Assembly: GCF_918814755.1 (NCBI RefSeq)
Contig: NZ_CAKKNT010000013.1
Span: 1 to 53,963, forward strand
Reading direction: 5' to 3'
Length of the DNA stretch: 53,963 bases
From: Periweissella ghanensis
GTDB lineage: Bacteria; Bacillota; Bacilli; Lactobacillales; Lactobacillaceae
Made by a program: the position numbers and the translations under genes. A model generated the notes under the pieces. It was not told the origin of the DNA. It saw only the letters and a program-made list of their open reading frames with translations, and did not search any database. Shown here one piece after another: positions 28,963-38,354 of this stretch (position 1 is the stretch's first letter; each line of letters opens with the position of its first letter).

Positions 28963-29007
28963 GCTACTGTCCTCCGTGTTATACTCACTTAACATTATAC
29001 CACGACA

Positions 29008-29090
29008 ATATAAAAACCTTCCGTCAAAAGACGAAAGGTCGGCATAAGAGAGAAAGAGAATTGATTAGAAGGTAAGAATTACTTCTTACT
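29008..29090 (-). ncRNA. Small regulatory RNA candidate with a CU-rich single-stranded region
   Basis: About 80 nt. The 5' hairpin GTAAGAA-GTAA-TTCTTAC has seven bp and a GNRA-type loop. It is followed by ~30 unpaired CU-rich nt (TTCTCTTTCTCTCTT), then a 10-bp terminator (29016-29039) and U-run. There is no ORF. The layout resembles CcpA-controlled sRNAs such as RsaI of Staphylococcus aureus, whose CU-rich loop binds ribosome sites; homology is not claimed. A 9-nt complement lies just upstream of the permease ribosome site (20115-20123). It could also be made from the nagB mRNA, which lacks a closer terminator. Confidence 0.72.
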
Positions 29091-29096
29091 GCTATT

Positions 29097-29125
29097 ATAA
29101 TACAAAATTATGTAAGCGCTGTCAA
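29097..29125 (-). promoter_or_regulatory. sRNA promoter overlapped by a perfect cre
   Basis: Minus-strand -35 TTGACA (29120-29125), 17-bp spacer, -10 TATTAT (29097-29102). TGTAAGCGCTGTCA (29111-29124) fits the cre consensus at all 14 positions and covers the -35 box, predicting CcpA repression when sugar is plentiful. Confidence 0.8.
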
Positions 29126-29156
29126 TACTAATTCATCAACTAATTGATACTTAATT

Positions 29157-29861
29157 TTAAGCTAACAAACTTGCCGCCGCTTCATCAATAATCACAATGA
29201 CATTGTCGTGGTTTTGTAGCACTGAAGCTGGAACATCTTCGGTCACAGGACCTTCAATCATGTTCTTAACGGCTTGCGCTTTATTTTTACCAAAGGCTTC
29301 AACTAAGATTTGTTTTGATTGTAAGATTTCGGCAATCCCCATACTAATAGCTTGGGCTGGAACATCATCACGGCTAGCAAAGAAGCGTGAATTAGCTTCA
29401 ATCGTTGAATCAGTCAAATCAACTACGTGAGTATTGGCAGTAAATGATGTTCCTGGTTCATTAAAGCCAATGTGACCATTTTGACCAATCCCTAAAATTT
29501 GTAAATCAATTGGGTGGTTTTCAATGATTTCATGGTAGGCCTTTGTTGTAGCAGCTAAATCACTCGCATTACCATCAGGTAAAAATGATTGCGCAAAAGG
29601 CTTTTTACTGAATAAGTTTTCGTTCATAAAGTAGTGGTAACTTTGATCATGGTCGGTTGATAAGTTAACGTATTCATCCAAGTTAATTGACGTTGCCTTA
29701 GAAAAATCAAGGTCACTGGCCGTAATTTCTGCATACGTTGTCAATGGTGTACTACCGGTTGCCAAACCAAATGTCTTGGCGCCATTTTCAAGGGCTTCTT
29801 TAAAGATTTCAAATCCGGCTTTTCCACCTGCTTGTTCATCAGTTACTTTAATAATTTTCAT
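29157..29861 (-). CDS. nagB: Glucosamine-6-phosphate deaminase
   Basis: A 234-residue enzyme that converts glucosamine-6-phosphate to fructose-6-phosphate and ammonia, the catabolic opposite of GlmS. Visible motifs: [22 protein letters not shown] with the catalytic Asp, [15 protein letters not shown] and [15 protein letters not shown]. The ATG at 29861 has AAGGAG upstream; the earlier in-frame ATG lies inside the promoter region. Its promoter carries two NagR-type operators also found at glmS. Confidence 0.96.
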   Translation of the reverse strand: MKIIKVTDEQAGGKAGFEIFKEALENGAKTFGLATGSTPLTTYAEITASDLDFSKATSINLDEYVNLSTDHDQSYHYFMNENLFSKKPFAQSFLPDGNASDLAATTKAYHEIIENHPIDLQILGIGQNGHIGFNEPGTSFTANTHVVDLTDSTIEANSRFFASRDDVPAQAISMGIAEILQSKQILVEAFGKNKAQAVKNMIEGPVTEDVPASVLQNHDNVIVIIDEAAASLLA

Positions 29862-29879
29862 GATTAGTACTCCTTCTTT

Positions 29880-29935
29880 ATTGGTATATACCAATAATAC
29901 AACTAAAGTTCCTTTTCGACAAGTGGTATAGACCA
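29880..29935 (-). promoter_or_regulatory. nagB promoter with two NagR/dre-type operators
   Basis: -35 TTGTCG (29917-29922), 17-bp spacer, -10 TATTAT (29894-29899) on the minus strand. A perfect 16-bp palindrome ATTGGTATATACCAAT (29880-29895) overlaps the -10, and TGGTATAGACCA (29924-29935) sits just before the -35. Both resemble operators of GntR-family NagR, which is induced by glucosamine-6-phosphate. No nagR gene lies in this window. Confidence 0.8.
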
Positions 29936-29982
29936 AAAATAAGTAATTTATTTACTTATTTTACCTGATTCAACAAAAAAGG

Positions 29983-30137
29983 GGTTGTGACATAACTCTT
30001 TTCAAATACTAAATTGCTGCCAAAACGCGCTCCAGAAGTCCGCTATATTCGAAATACGACAAAATCCTCTACGAAGAATTTCTTCATAGAGGATTTTTAG
30101 TGTATTTCTCGATATCGCCCGACTTCTGTCACAGCTC
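29983..30137 (+). repeat. Palindromic repeat element, copy 1
   Basis: About 155 bp, starting GGTTGTGACA and ending TGTCACAGCTCC, with a central hairpin (AAAATCCTCT...AGAGGATTTTT) able to end transcription of glmS. It is near-identical, in opposite orientation, to the copy at 42600-42757 and more distantly related to that at 53513-53669. No coding capacity; it looks like a miniature mobile or extragenic palindromic element. Confidence 0.85.
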
Positions 30138-30162
30138 CTTTAGTTTAATACTTTTAAAAATA

Positions 30163-31992
30163 TTATTGAACTGTCACTGACTTAGCTAAGTTACGAGGAC
30201 GGTCAACATCTAACCCACGGCCTAATGATGTGTAGTATGACAATAATTGAACCGGAATTGTGGCCAATAAAATTGCCAATTGATCAACTACCACCGCATC
30301 ATCATCAGCACTATCCACTGATGGTAAGATGACTTGGTCTTCAGCATGCGCCACTTGTTCAGTTGCAATAACTAAAGCATGTGCGCCCCGTGCTTGTGTT
30401 TCAGCTAAGTTTGAACGTGTCAATTCAGCTGTTTTAGGTTGCGTAATTAATGCAATCACGGGCGTGTTGTCTTCAATTAACGCCAATGTACCGTGTTTTA
30501 ATTCACCCGCGGCAAAGCCTTCAGTGTGAACATATGAAATTTCTTTAAGCTTTAAAGCCGCTTCCAATGCTAATTCAGCATCGTTAGCACGCCCAATGTA
30601 AAAGGCACTTGAGGCATCCACTAAGTAATCTTTGGCTAATGCTTCATAGTGTTCTTTATCTTGTAAGATTGCTTCCATCGCTACGGCAATTGCTGCTAAT
30701 GGGTGCGCCACTGATACTCGGTTATCCGCCATTGCTTGGGCTAAGAATGCTAATACAGTGATTTGGGCGGTGTAGGCTTTCGTTGAGGCCACTGCAATTT
30801 CAGGGCCTGCTAATAATGGTAAGGCATACGTTGCTTCACGAGCCAAAGTTGAGTTTGGTACGTTGGTTAAAGTTAATGATTTAAAGCCTTTTGCTTCAAT
30901 CATTTGTAACACTTCCCGTGAATCAGCGGTTTCACCAGATTGTGAAAGGAACACAAAGAATGGGTTGGCTTCAGGAATGTAACTGTCGTAAGCAAATTCA
31001 GAAGCAATTTCAACTTGTGTTGGGCGATTAGCAATCTTTTCAAACATGCGTTTACCAATTAATGATGCATGGTAAGATGTTCCGGCGGCCACAATATAAA
31101 TGCGATCAGCTTGTTTTAATTCCCGAATAATCGCGTCATCAATGGTTACTTGCTTAGCATCATCTAAGTATTCGTTAAGTAATGTCCGAATAACATTTGG
31201 TTGTTCTTCGATTTCTTTTAACATGTAGTAAGGGTAAATGCCCTTATCAGTTTCTGATGCATCAATTTCAATAGTAAATGATTCGTGCTTAACCGGTTGG
31301 CTAGCTGCATCCAAAATTTCAATATCAGTTCCTTTAATAATGGCCATTTCACCGTCATTAAGGGCCATAAATTCGTGTGTGTATTCTAACATCGCAGCAG
31401 CATCAGATGTGACCACTGTGAAGCCATCCCCAAGCCCTAATAACAATGGACTCTTGTTACGAGCAACGTAAAGGACATCCGGATTTTGGTTATCAGCTAA
31501 GACAAATCCGTATGAACCAGCCCCGATTAAAGTTAAGACTTTACGGAAAGCATCCGTTACTGTCAAACCATCTTGCTCAACAAATTTAGCCACAAGTTGC
31601 ACAGCTACTTCGGTATCAGTTTCTGATTTAAATTCAACCCCTTGAAGGTAAGTTTCTTTTAATTCACGGAAGTTTTCAATCACCCCATTGTGAACTAAGA
31701 AGAAACGACCAGATGCTGATACGTGCGGATGAGAATTATGCGCACTTGGAATGCCGTGAGTTGCCCAACGCGTATGCGCAATTCCAGTGTTTCCATGAAT
31801 ATCTTTATCTGCTACTAATGCTTCTAATTGATCAACCCGACCTTTTTCTTTAAAGAAAAATTCTTGATTGTTGGCACTATCATTTACATATACCCCAGCT
31901 GAATCGTAGCCACGGTATTCAAGTTTTTGTAATCCACGTAACAATACTGGTAATGCTACTCGGTTCCCAGTAATTCCGACAATTCCACACAT
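30163..31992 (-). CDS. glmS: Glutamine-fructose-6-phosphate aminotransferase
   Basis: A 609-residue enzyme that makes glucosamine-6-phosphate from fructose-6-phosphate and glutamine, the first step to UDP-GlcNAc. The N-terminal amidotransferase starts with catalytic Cys2 (MCGIVGITG). Two SIS domains follow (AAGTSYHASLIGKRM; FLSQSGETADSREVL; ASTKAYTAQ), and the C-terminus has LGRGLDVDRPRNLAKSVTVQ. AGAGGTG precedes the ATG. Control appears to be by NagR-type operators; I find no glmS ribozyme in the leader. Confidence 0.97.
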   Translation of the reverse strand: MCGIVGITGNRVALPVLLRGLQKLEYRGYDSAGVYVNDSANNQEFFFKEKGRVDQLEALVADKDIHGNTGIAHTRWATHGIPSAHNSHPHVSASGRFFLVHNGVIENFRELKETYLQGVEFKSETDTEVAVQLVAKFVEQDGLTVTDAFRKVLTLIGAGSYGFVLADNQNPDVLYVARNKSPLLLGLGDGFTVVTSDAAAMLEYTHEFMALNDGEMAIIKGTDIEILDAASQPVKHESFTIEIDASETDKGIYPYYMLKEIEEQPNVIRTLLNEYLDDAKQVTIDDAIIRELKQADRIYIVAAGTSYHASLIGKRMFEKIANRPTQVEIASEFAYDSYIPEANPFFVFLSQSGETADSREVLQMIEAKGFKSLTLTNVPNSTLAREATYALPLLAGPEIAVASTKAYTAQITVLAFLAQAMADNRVSVAHPLAAIAVAMEAILQDKEHYEALAKDYLVDASSAFYIGRANDAELALEAALKLKEISYVHTEGFAAGELKHGTLALIEDNTPVIALITQPKTAELTRSNLAETQARGAHALVIATEQVAHAEDQVILPSVDSADDDAVVVDQLAILLATIPVQLLSYYTSLGRGLDVDRPRNLAKSVTVQ

Positions 31993-32012
31993 AATTTCAC
32001 CTCTGTTGTTTT

Positions 32013-32079
32013 AATGGTATAGCTAGATAATACACTCATACAAAAGCTTTTGTCAAACTTTTTGCACATTGGTATAGAC
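32013..32079 (-). promoter_or_regulatory. glmS promoter with two NagR-like sites
   Basis: -35 TTGACA (32051-32056), 18-bp spacer, -10 TATTAT (32027-32032) on the minus strand. AATGGTATAGCTAGAT (32013-32028) overlaps the -10, and ATTGGTATAGAC (32068-32079) lies upstream of the -35. The arrangement copies that of nagB, though the sites are less symmetrical, suggesting weaker binding by the same regulator. Confidence 0.7.
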
Positions 32080-32165
32080 GTTTACTAATTAAAATTAATC
32101 GCTAATTCTCATCATATGATTAATTTTCCTTATTAAATCAAGGTTTTAAATGCTTTTCAAAGGAC

Positions 32166-32204
32166 AAAAAAAATCGTTAACCAACTAATTAGTTAACGAT
32201 TTTT
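32166..32204 (-). terminator. Terminator of the cdaA-cdaR-glmM operon
   Basis: AAAAATCGTTAAC...GTTAACGATTTTT, a stem of about 13 bp with a 10-nt loop and a long minus-strand U-run, directly after the glmM stop. The rest of the gap to 31993 holds the glmS promoter. Confidence 0.9.
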
Positions 32205-32211
32205 AGTGTTT

Positions 32212-33582
32212 TTATTTGATCCCTACTTCAGCTTCAACAACCGCCACAATACGATCAACATATTCTTTAACGGCTTCTTCAGTCTTGGCTTCTGCCATTA
32301 CACGTAACAAGTTTTCAGTCCCACTTGGCCGTACCAAGACCCGACCTTCACCGTTCATTTCGGTTTCAACTTGTGCAATAATCGCTTGAATCGCTTCATT
32401 TTCAAGAGCCCGTTTTTTATCCGTAACGCGCACATTAATTAATTGTTGTGGATATTCAGTGACTTCAGCAGCTAATACTGACAATTTTTTGCCGCTTTCT
32501 TTCAAAATATGAAGTAACTGAATGGCGGTTAGCATCCCATCGCCGGTCGTATTCCAGTCAAGAAAGACGATGTGCCCTGATTGTTCACCACCAACGTTGT
32601 AGCCATTTTTTAACATTTCTTCAACGACATAGCGATCACCAACGGCGGTTTTAACGGATTGCATCTCGTTTTCTTCAAGTGCTTTATACATGCCGATGTT
32701 AGACATCACAGTTGTTACCACGGTGTTTTTCTTCAAGCGACCGTGTTCATTCATGTACTTACCCGTAATGAACATAATTTTATCACCATTAACAATATTA
32801 CCAAGTTCATCAACAGCAATTAAGCGATCACCATCACCATCAAAAGCAATCCCAACATCAACCCCTTTTTCTCGCACTAAGGCAGCTAACGCTTCTGGAT
32901 GGGTTGAGCCAACCCCGTCATTAATATTGGTACCGTTTGGGTTAGTGGCCATCGTAACAAAATCAGTTCCTAAATCAGCAAACAAGTGCGAAACTAGGCC
33001 TGATGTAGCGCCATTAGCTGCATCAATGGCCACGTTCAAACCTGATAAATCATCTGGAATTGTATCTTGGAGAAATTTAGTATACTTCAAAGCACCTTCA
33101 GGATATTCAGATACTGAACCTAACCCCACTGCTGCAGGCCGTGGTAACGTGTCTTGGTCAGCATCCAGTAACTGTTCGATTTCAAATTCAAGTTCATCAG
33201 ATAATTTAAAGCCATCATTACCAAAGAACTTAATTCCATTATCTTGTGCTGGATTATGTGAGGCCGTAATCATGACCCCGGCATCCGCTGATTGTGCCCG
33301 GACTAAGTAAGCAACTCCTGGTGTCGTCATAACCCCTAAGCGTAATACTTCAATCCCAACTGATAATAAACCAGCGACTAATGCATGTTCCAACATTTGC
33401 CCAGAAATACGTGTATCGCGAGCAACTAACACTCGTGGTTGCCGTTCTTGTTGTTGGGCGTGTTGGGTTAAGACATAACCACCTGTTCGACCAAGTTGAA
33501 AAGCTAATTCAGGTGTAAGCGTTTGGTTAGCAATTCCACGGACCCCATCGGTTCCAAAGTATTTTAAATTAATTTCTGACAT
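32212..33582 (-). CDS. glmM: Phosphoglucosamine mutase
   Basis: A 456-residue enzyme converting glucosamine-6-phosphate to glucosamine-1-phosphate for peptidoglycan precursors. The phosphoserine loop is [13 protein letters not shown] (Ser108), the metal site DGDGDR, the sugar-binding motif GGEQSGH, and the phosphate site [12 protein letters not shown]. It is the third gene after cdaA and cdaR, the widespread Firmicutes order in which GlmM also restrains the cyclase CdaA. AAGGAA precedes the ATG, 11 nt after cdaR. Confidence 0.97.
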   Translation of the reverse strand: MSEINLKYFGTDGVRGIANQTLTPELAFQLGRTGGYVLTQHAQQQERQPRVLVARDTRISGQMLEHALVAGLLSVGIEVLRLGVMTTPGVAYLVRAQSADAGVMITASHNPAQDNGIKFFGNDGFKLSDELEFEIEQLLDADQDTLPRPAAVGLGSVSEYPEGALKYTKFLQDTIPDDLSGLNVAIDAANGATSGLVSHLFADLGTDFVTMATNPNGTNINDGVGSTHPEALAALVREKGVDVGIAFDGDGDRLIAVDELGNIVNGDKIMFITGKYMNEHGRLKKNTVVTTVMSNIGMYKALEENEMQSVKTAVGDRYVVEEMLKNGYNVGGEQSGHIVFLDWNTTGDGMLTAIQLLHILKESGKKLSVLAAEVTEYPQQLINVRVTDKKRALENEAIQAIIAQVETEMNGEGRVLVRPSGTENLLRVMAEAKTEEAVKEYVDRIVAVVEAEVGIK

Positions 33583-33593
33583 ATTGTTATTCC

Positions 33594-34706
33594 TTATTTA
33601 TTATTTTTTGTTGTTACTTGCGCTGAGTCTTCATTAGCATCTTGATCTTGACTGACGGCATCTTTACTATCAGTACTTGATGCGCTACTACTACTGCTAC
33701 TACTGCTACTACTTGCATTGCTATGATTGCCGTTGGGTTGAATATTAACCGAAATCGTCGCGGGCTCAAATTGTTTAACCCCTTCAAAACTTTGAATAGC
33801 GACTTTTTTAGTTGTGTTAGTCGTTATTCCCGACACATCAACTTGGACAACAACTTGTTTAATATCATTCAAGACTTGCTGTTTACCAAAAATACTAATT
33901 TCGTTAACATTAGCAGTTAGCGTATAACCACTGGCGTTTGTACCAATCGCTTTGAGTTGGACCGGAATGGCCTTCTTCCCATTACCTGGGGTGATTGGTA
34001 AATTGACGTTGGTAATTTGAGGCGTCATCACGACATCTACTAAATTACCATTTGAATCCAATGCTTGCAACTGCACGCGCTGATTTATAGATTTTTTAGT
34101 ATTGTTTGGAATAACGAGTTGCGCCACAACTTGTTGGACGCGGGCGACTTGTTCGGCAGCCCCCGTAATTTGAACCGTTTGAATTGATGACTTAGGATTA
34201 CCAATATCATAACCTTGGGCCACATTATCCTCATTATATTGAACCTTGACCGGAATATTACGTGTCGCACGTTGGGCTAAATTAATCGAAATCTTACTTG
34301 GGATTACTTGTGCCACAATGTCTTTAGTTAACCCTCGGACTTTTAAAGTCACCGTATGGTTACCTAAGGTTAAATCGCGGAGATTAGCATAAACTTCAAA
34401 ATTTTTAGTATTAATTGCCGCCGTTACTAACGCACTTGGACCACTCAATTGAACGGTGACATTTTCTGGGGCGCCCGTGACAAAGTATCGAATATCATTT
34501 ACATCTAATTGTAACGGTAAATTAACTTTCGCCTTGCGTTGCGATGCTAAGGATGAGAAGAAATTACCGGAATTAATTTGTTGTTGGGCTTGATTATTTT
34601 GTGATCCTTGATTCGTTGAAGACACATAGACAAATAATGAAATTGCTAAAATCAATGAACCAGCTAAATATAAACCTTGATCTTTTAAAAATTTAATTAG
34701 TCGCAT
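33594..34706 (-). CDS. cdaR: CdaR, YbbR-domain regulator of the diadenylate cyclase
   Basis: A 370-residue protein with one N-terminal membrane anchor (about 13-29) and repeated extracytoplasmic YbbR domains (segments such as [28 protein letters not shown]). It modulates CdaA activity at the membrane. The C-terminal tail is a run of about ten serines and then an acidic stretch, encoded by AGT/AGC triplet repeats at about 33683-33720. The ATG overlaps the cdaA stop (TAATG), and AAGGAGG lies just upstream. Confidence 0.93.
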   Translation of the reverse strand: MRLIKFLKDQGLYLAGSLILAISLFVYVSSTNQGSQNNQAQQQINSGNFFSSLASQRKAKVNLPLQLDVNDIRYFVTGAPENVTVQLSGPSALVTAAINTKNFEVYANLRDLTLGNHTVTLKVRGLTKDIVAQVIPSKISINLAQRATRNIPVKVQYNEDNVAQGYDIGNPKSSIQTVQITGAAEQVARVQQVVAQLVIPNNTKKSINQRVQLQALDSNGNLVDVVMTPQITNVNLPITPGNGKKAIPVQLKAIGTNASGYTLTANVNEISIFGKQQVLNDIKQVVVQVDVSGITTNTTKKVAIQSFEGVKQFEPATISVNIQPNGNHSNASSSSSSSSSSASSTDSKDAVSQDQDANEDSAQVTTKNNK

Positions 34707-35536
34707 TATTTTTGGCCTCCTTGAAATAATTTTTCAAAGAAAGCAATTAGTGGGGCCTGCTTAACCAGTTCTTTATGCACTAATTGCTTGCGGAGCATAT
34801 TTAAATAATCCGCTTGGTCTAAATCACGAATCAATTCATTATTTAGGGTAAATGAAACTTCTCCGGTTTCTTCTGAAATAACAATTGTTAAGGCATCCGT
34901 TACTTCACTAATCCCAACGGCTGCCCGGTGGCGCGTTCCCAATTCTTTGGGAATCGTACTACTTTCAGAAAGCGGCAAATATGCCGCGGCAACTGCAATC
35001 CGGTCACCTTCAATAATTACTGCACCATCATGTAACGGTGTATTGGGAATAAACGTATTAATTAATAACTGCCCGGTGACATACGCGTCCATTTTAATTC
35101 CCGTTTCGACGTATTCTTCAAGGCCCGTATTACGCTCAATCGCAATTAAGGCCCCAATCCGGCGTTTGGCCATGTATTGAATTGCAAAATCAAGCGATTC
35201 AACCACATGTTCGGCTGCTTCAGTTTCTTTATTCGTCCGTGTAAAGACCGAACCACGGCCTAAATGTTCCAAGCCCCGGCGAATTTCTGGTTGGAAAATT
35301 ACGACTAAGGCAATTACCCCCCAGTTAATAATTTGATTCATAATCCATGAAACGGTATTAAAACCAATCCATGCACTAAATAATTTGATAATAATAACAA
35401 TTGCTACCCCACGCATTAATTGCACCGCACGGGTTCCTCGTAGCAAAAGCATTAACCGATAAATTACAAACCACACGACTAAAATATCAATTAAATTAAT
35501 CGCATTACGGAATGTTATTAAATTTTCGATGGCCAC
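34706..35536 (-). CDS. cdaA: Diadenylate cyclase (c-di-AMP synthase), GTG start
   Basis: A 276-residue membrane enzyme that joins two ATP into c-di-AMP, an essential signal for potassium and cell-wall balance. Three N-terminal membrane helices precede the DAC domain, which shows the active-site LHDGAVII (DGA) and GTRHRAAVGISE (RHR) motifs. The start codon is GTG, with GAGG eight nt upstream and a stop three codons earlier. It is the first gene of the cdaA-cdaR-glmM operon. Confidence 0.97.
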   Translation of the reverse strand: MAIENLITFRNAINLIDILVVWFVIYRLMLLLRGTRAVQLMRGVAIVIIIKLFSAWIGFNTVSWIMNQIINWGVIALVVIFQPEIRRGLEHLGRGSVFTRTNKETEAAEHVVESLDFAIQYMAKRRIGALIAIERNTGLEEYVETGIKMDAYVTGQLLINTFIPNTPLHDGAVIIEGDRIAVAAAYLPLSESSTIPKELGTRHRAAVGISEVTDALTIVISEETGEVSFTLNNELIRDLDQADYLNMLRKQLVHKELVKQAPLIAFFEKLFQGGQK

Positions 35537-35651
35537 ACATCAATCCTCGATTCCCAAACTTTTGATACTAAATATTATAACACGATTACGTTATTTAATA
35601 AGACACTACCCGTAGTCCCAACGCGAACTTACCCTTTAACGGTCGTGATAG

Positions 35652-35686
35652 TAAAAAAACTAGGAGTATTTTCTCCTAGTTTTTTA
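35652..35686 (-). terminator. Terminator of clpP
   Basis: Thirteen-bp stem (AAAAAACTAGGAG with CTCCTAGTTTTTT), near-symmetrical, with a short loop, just past the clpP stop. It also separates clpP from the cdaA promoter. Confidence 0.92.
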
Positions 35687-35705
35687 TCGTTTATCATTAG
35701 CTCGT

Positions 35706-36296
35706 TTATAAATCGGCCGCTGATGTCATCACTTTATCAACTAAACCATAGGCCAAAGTTTCTTCAGCATCCATCCAGTAGTCACGTTCAATATCAGCTT
35801 CAACCTTTTTAAGATCTTGGCCAGCATTTTCAGCTAATACTTGGGCTAACTTGTGGCGAGTTTTAGTAATTTGTTGGTAAGCAATTTCAATTTCAGTTTG
35901 TTGACCTTGCGCACCACCCATTGGTTGGTGAATCAAGTATTCAGCATTTGGTAAAATAAAGCGTTTACCCTTCGTACCTGATGAGGCAATGATCGTTGCC
36001 ATTGAAGCGGCTAATCCGATAACGACGGTTTGAATGTTTGACTTGATGAAGTTCATCGTATCAACAATTGCCATCCCCGCGGTTACAACTCCACCAGGTG
36101 AGTTAATGTACATGTAAATGTCTTTTTCTGAGTCTTGGGCGTCCAAGAAGAGGAGTTGGGCCACAATGGCATTTGCCATCCCATCTTCAATTTGACCACT
36201 AACCATGATAATCCGGTCTTTTAAAAGCCGTGAGTAAATATCGTAAGCACGTTCACCACGAGCTGACGTTTCAATAACTGTAGGTACTGGATACAT
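35706..36296 (-). CDS. clpP: ATP-dependent Clp protease proteolytic subunit
   Basis: A 196-residue serine protease that forms the tetradecameric chamber used by ClpE and other Clp ATPases. The triad is Ser98 (GLAASMA), His123 (LIHQPMGG) and Asp172 (ERDYWM). The first residues ([30 protein letters not shown]) are typical. AAGGAGG precedes the ATG. A perfect CtsR operator overlaps its promoter. Confidence 0.97.
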   Translation of the reverse strand: MYPVPTVIETSARGERAYDIYSRLLKDRIIMVSGQIEDGMANAIVAQLLFLDAQDSEKDIYMYINSPGGVVTAGMAIVDTMNFIKSNIQTVVIGLAASMATIIASSGTKGKRFILPNAEYLIHQPMGGAQGQQTEIEIAYQQITKTRHKLAQVLAENAGQDLKKVEADIERDYWMDAEETLAYGLVDKVMTSAADL

Positions 36297-36358
36297 AATT
36301 GATCCTCCTTAAATAATTCTAGCAATCAAATAGTTTGACTGCTAATCCACTTTGTTTA

Positions 36359-36393
36359 TCTTACCGCAAAGGTCAAAACAGGTCAAACAATAA
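36359..36393 (-). promoter_or_regulatory. CtsR operator and clpP promoter
   Basis: GGTCAAA-ACA-GGTCAAA at 36371-36387 is a perfect CtsR box. Read on the minus strand it supplies TTGACC as a -35 with -10 TAAGAT 17 bp downstream, so bound CtsR would occlude polymerase. Confidence 0.88.
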
Positions 36394-36409
36394 TATTAAT
36401 TAATCGTGA

Positions 36410-37366
36410 TTAACGTTTTTTGGTTCCTGGTAATGGTAAGCCTTCGCGCAACGCTTGGGCATACTCATTAATTTTACGTAACCGATGATTAACCCCCGAT
36501 TTTGAAATCGGTCCATCAGGTACAAAATTCCCTAATTCGCCCAAACTAACATCCGGGTGATTTAACCGGGCTTCAGCAATTTGGCGTAACTTAATTGGTA
36601 AGCGCATCAAGCCAATTTGATCCTCAATTAAATTAATATTATCAATTTGCCGCGCACTTGCATCTGCAACTTTATTAGCATTCGCTTCTTCGGCATTTGT
36701 GAGGCGATTAACGGAATTTTTGATATCTCGCATAATCCGAACATCTTCAAATTGCAACATACTATTGGTTGCCCCAATTAATTGTAAGAAATCGGCAATT
36801 TTTTCAGCTTCTTTTAAATACACAATGTAGCCTGAGCGACGTTCGGTTGTTTTAGCATTTAAATGATACTCATTCATTAACGCGGCTAATTGTTCATTAT
36901 GAGCTTGATACAAGGAATAAATTTCTAAATGATACCGACTTTTTTCGGGATTATTAACCGAACCAGCGGCTAAAAACGCCCCCCGTAAGTATGATCGCCG
37001 TTCAGAATCACGTTGTAATAACGCTTTAGGCATGTCTTCATTAATTTCAAAGCCCTTCATAATTTGTAAATCATCAAGAATTTGTTGTACTTGGTATTTT
37101 AAGCGCACAATATAAACATTATTCTTTTTAAGTTTCATTTGCCGCCGAATCACAACTTCCGCTTCAACTTTATAAAATTGCTGCAGCAAACTATAAATTC
37201 GCCGAGCTGTGGCAGCATTTTCGGTTTGCACGTTTAAAATAAACTGACGGTTACTTAGCCCCAAAGCCCCATTCATGCGAATTAAAGCTGATAATTCAGC
37301 CTTTGCATTATTTTCATGGACTTCTAAACTGGTCAGCTCTTTTTTAACGTCACTTGCATATGACAT
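36410..37366 (-). CDS. whiA: WhiA, DNA-binding protein of the LAGLIDADG-like family
   Basis: A 318-residue protein: an N-terminal degenerate homing-endonuclease-like domain ([13 protein letters not shown]...; [23 protein letters not shown]) and a C-terminal helix-turn-helix ([12 protein letters not shown]...[16 protein letters not shown]). In Firmicutes it influences cell division and envelope metabolism. It follows yvcK and rapZ in the conserved rapZ-yvcK-whiA order, 13 nt after yvcK. Confidence 0.95.
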   Translation of the reverse strand: MSYASDVKKELTSLEVHENNAKAELSALIRMNGALGLSNRQFILNVQTENAATARRIYSLLQQFYKVEAEVVIRRQMKLKKNNVYIVRLKYQVQQILDDLQIMKGFEINEDMPKALLQRDSERRSYLRGAFLAAGSVNNPEKSRYHLEIYSLYQAHNEQLAALMNEYHLNAKTTERRSGYIVYLKEAEKIADFLQLIGATNSMLQFEDVRIMRDIKNSVNRLTNAEEANANKVADASARQIDNINLIEDQIGLMRLPIKLRQIAEARLNHPDVSLGELGNFVPDGPISKSGVNHRLRKINEYAQALREGLPLPGTKKR

Positions 37367-37379
37367 TCCATGTTTCCTT

Positions 37380-38354
37380 TCATCGCTTTTGCGCGAGAAT
37401 TTTCATTAATTCTTCAACTACTAATTCACCATTATGAAATGCTCCATTGTCACGCAATTCAAGTAAATTAGCACGAATTTCTTGGGCTTTAATCCCGGTA
37501 AATTCACTACTATCGTGGCGTACTTGTTGGGATACTTCGCTCCATCGTTGCCAATCAATATAATCTTCTGGCACTTCTGAACCATTGACAATCACATGCG
37601 TAATTAAATCGCCACCTAAGTGTTCATTTAAGACTTTTACGTGATCTGCATCCGAAAAATTATCGGTTTCACCCTTTTGCGTCATAATATTTGAAATGTA
37701 AACAATATCAGCGCGGGTTGCCCGTAACGCAAGGGCCACATCGGCAATCGTTAAGTTCGGTAAAATACTTGTGTACAATGAACCGGGACCCAAAATAACT
37801 TGGTCAGCTTGGGCAATTGCGGTAATAACTTGTGGTACGGCTTGGGCAATTTTATTGTGCGATGTTGCTAATGGTTCAACCCACACTTTTTTGATTACTT
37901 TATGCGCGTGTGTTATTTCCGCTTCCCCCACCAACGATGTACCATCCGCAAACTCAGCATGCAACTCCAATGGTTCGTTGGCAACCGGATAAACATGTCC
38001 CCGAATTGCCATCATTTTGCTTAATTTCTGCACCGCTTCAAAAATATTTAAATTCATTTCTTGCATCGCGGCAATAATCAAATTACCAATACTATGACCG
38101 GCAAAAAAATCATCTTCTGACTTAAACCGATATTGAAAAACATTGATAAAGTTTTCATCTAACGTTGACATCACGGCCATTACATTGCGAATATCCCCTG
38201 GTGGTACAACGTTAATATAATTGCGTAAAATACCCGATGACCCACCATCATCAGCGACTGTCACAACAGCCGTAATGTCTACTTGTTGTTTGCGTAAAGC
38301 TCGTAAAACGACTGGTAGTCCCGAGCCCCCCCCTATAATTACGACTTTTTTCAT
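37380..38354 (-). CDS. yvcK: YvcK, UDP-sugar-binding gluconeogenesis factor
   Basis: A 324-residue CofD/UPF0052 protein, with the N-terminal [18 protein letters not shown] nucleotide-binding loop, [12 protein letters not shown] and the [14 protein letters not shown] strand. In Bacillus it binds UDP-sugars and helps coordinate carbon flow to the cell wall. It overlaps the rapZ stop by four bases (ATGA), so it is translationally coupled. Confidence 0.94.
   Translation of the reverse strand: MKKVVIIGGGSGLPVVLRALRKQQVDITAVVTVADDGGSSGILRNYINVVPPGDIRNVMAVMSTLDENFINVFQYRFKSEDDFFAGHSIGNLIIAAMQEMNLNIFEAVQKLSKMMAIRGHVYPVANEPLELHAEFADGTSLVGEAEITHAHKVIKKVWVEPLATSHNKIAQAVPQVITAIAQADQVILGPGSLYTSILPNLTIADVALALRATRADIVYISNIMTQKGETDNFSDADHVKVLNEHLGGDLITHVIVNGSEVPEDYIDWQRWSEVSQQVRHDSSEFTGIKAQEIRANLLELRDNGAFHNGELVVEELMKILAQKR

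Noticed and set aside
29983-30137. CRISPR repeat or insertion sequence at the repeat element
   Set aside because: Single dispersed copies without spacers, cas genes or a transposase.
31993-32211. glmS ribozyme or riboswitch in the glmS leader
   Set aside because: The leader is short and AT-rich, with no ribozyme core; NagR-like operators and a promoter account for it.
32690-33310. 206-codon plus-strand ORF opposite glmM
   Set aside because: Antisense shadow; long only because of codon pattern.
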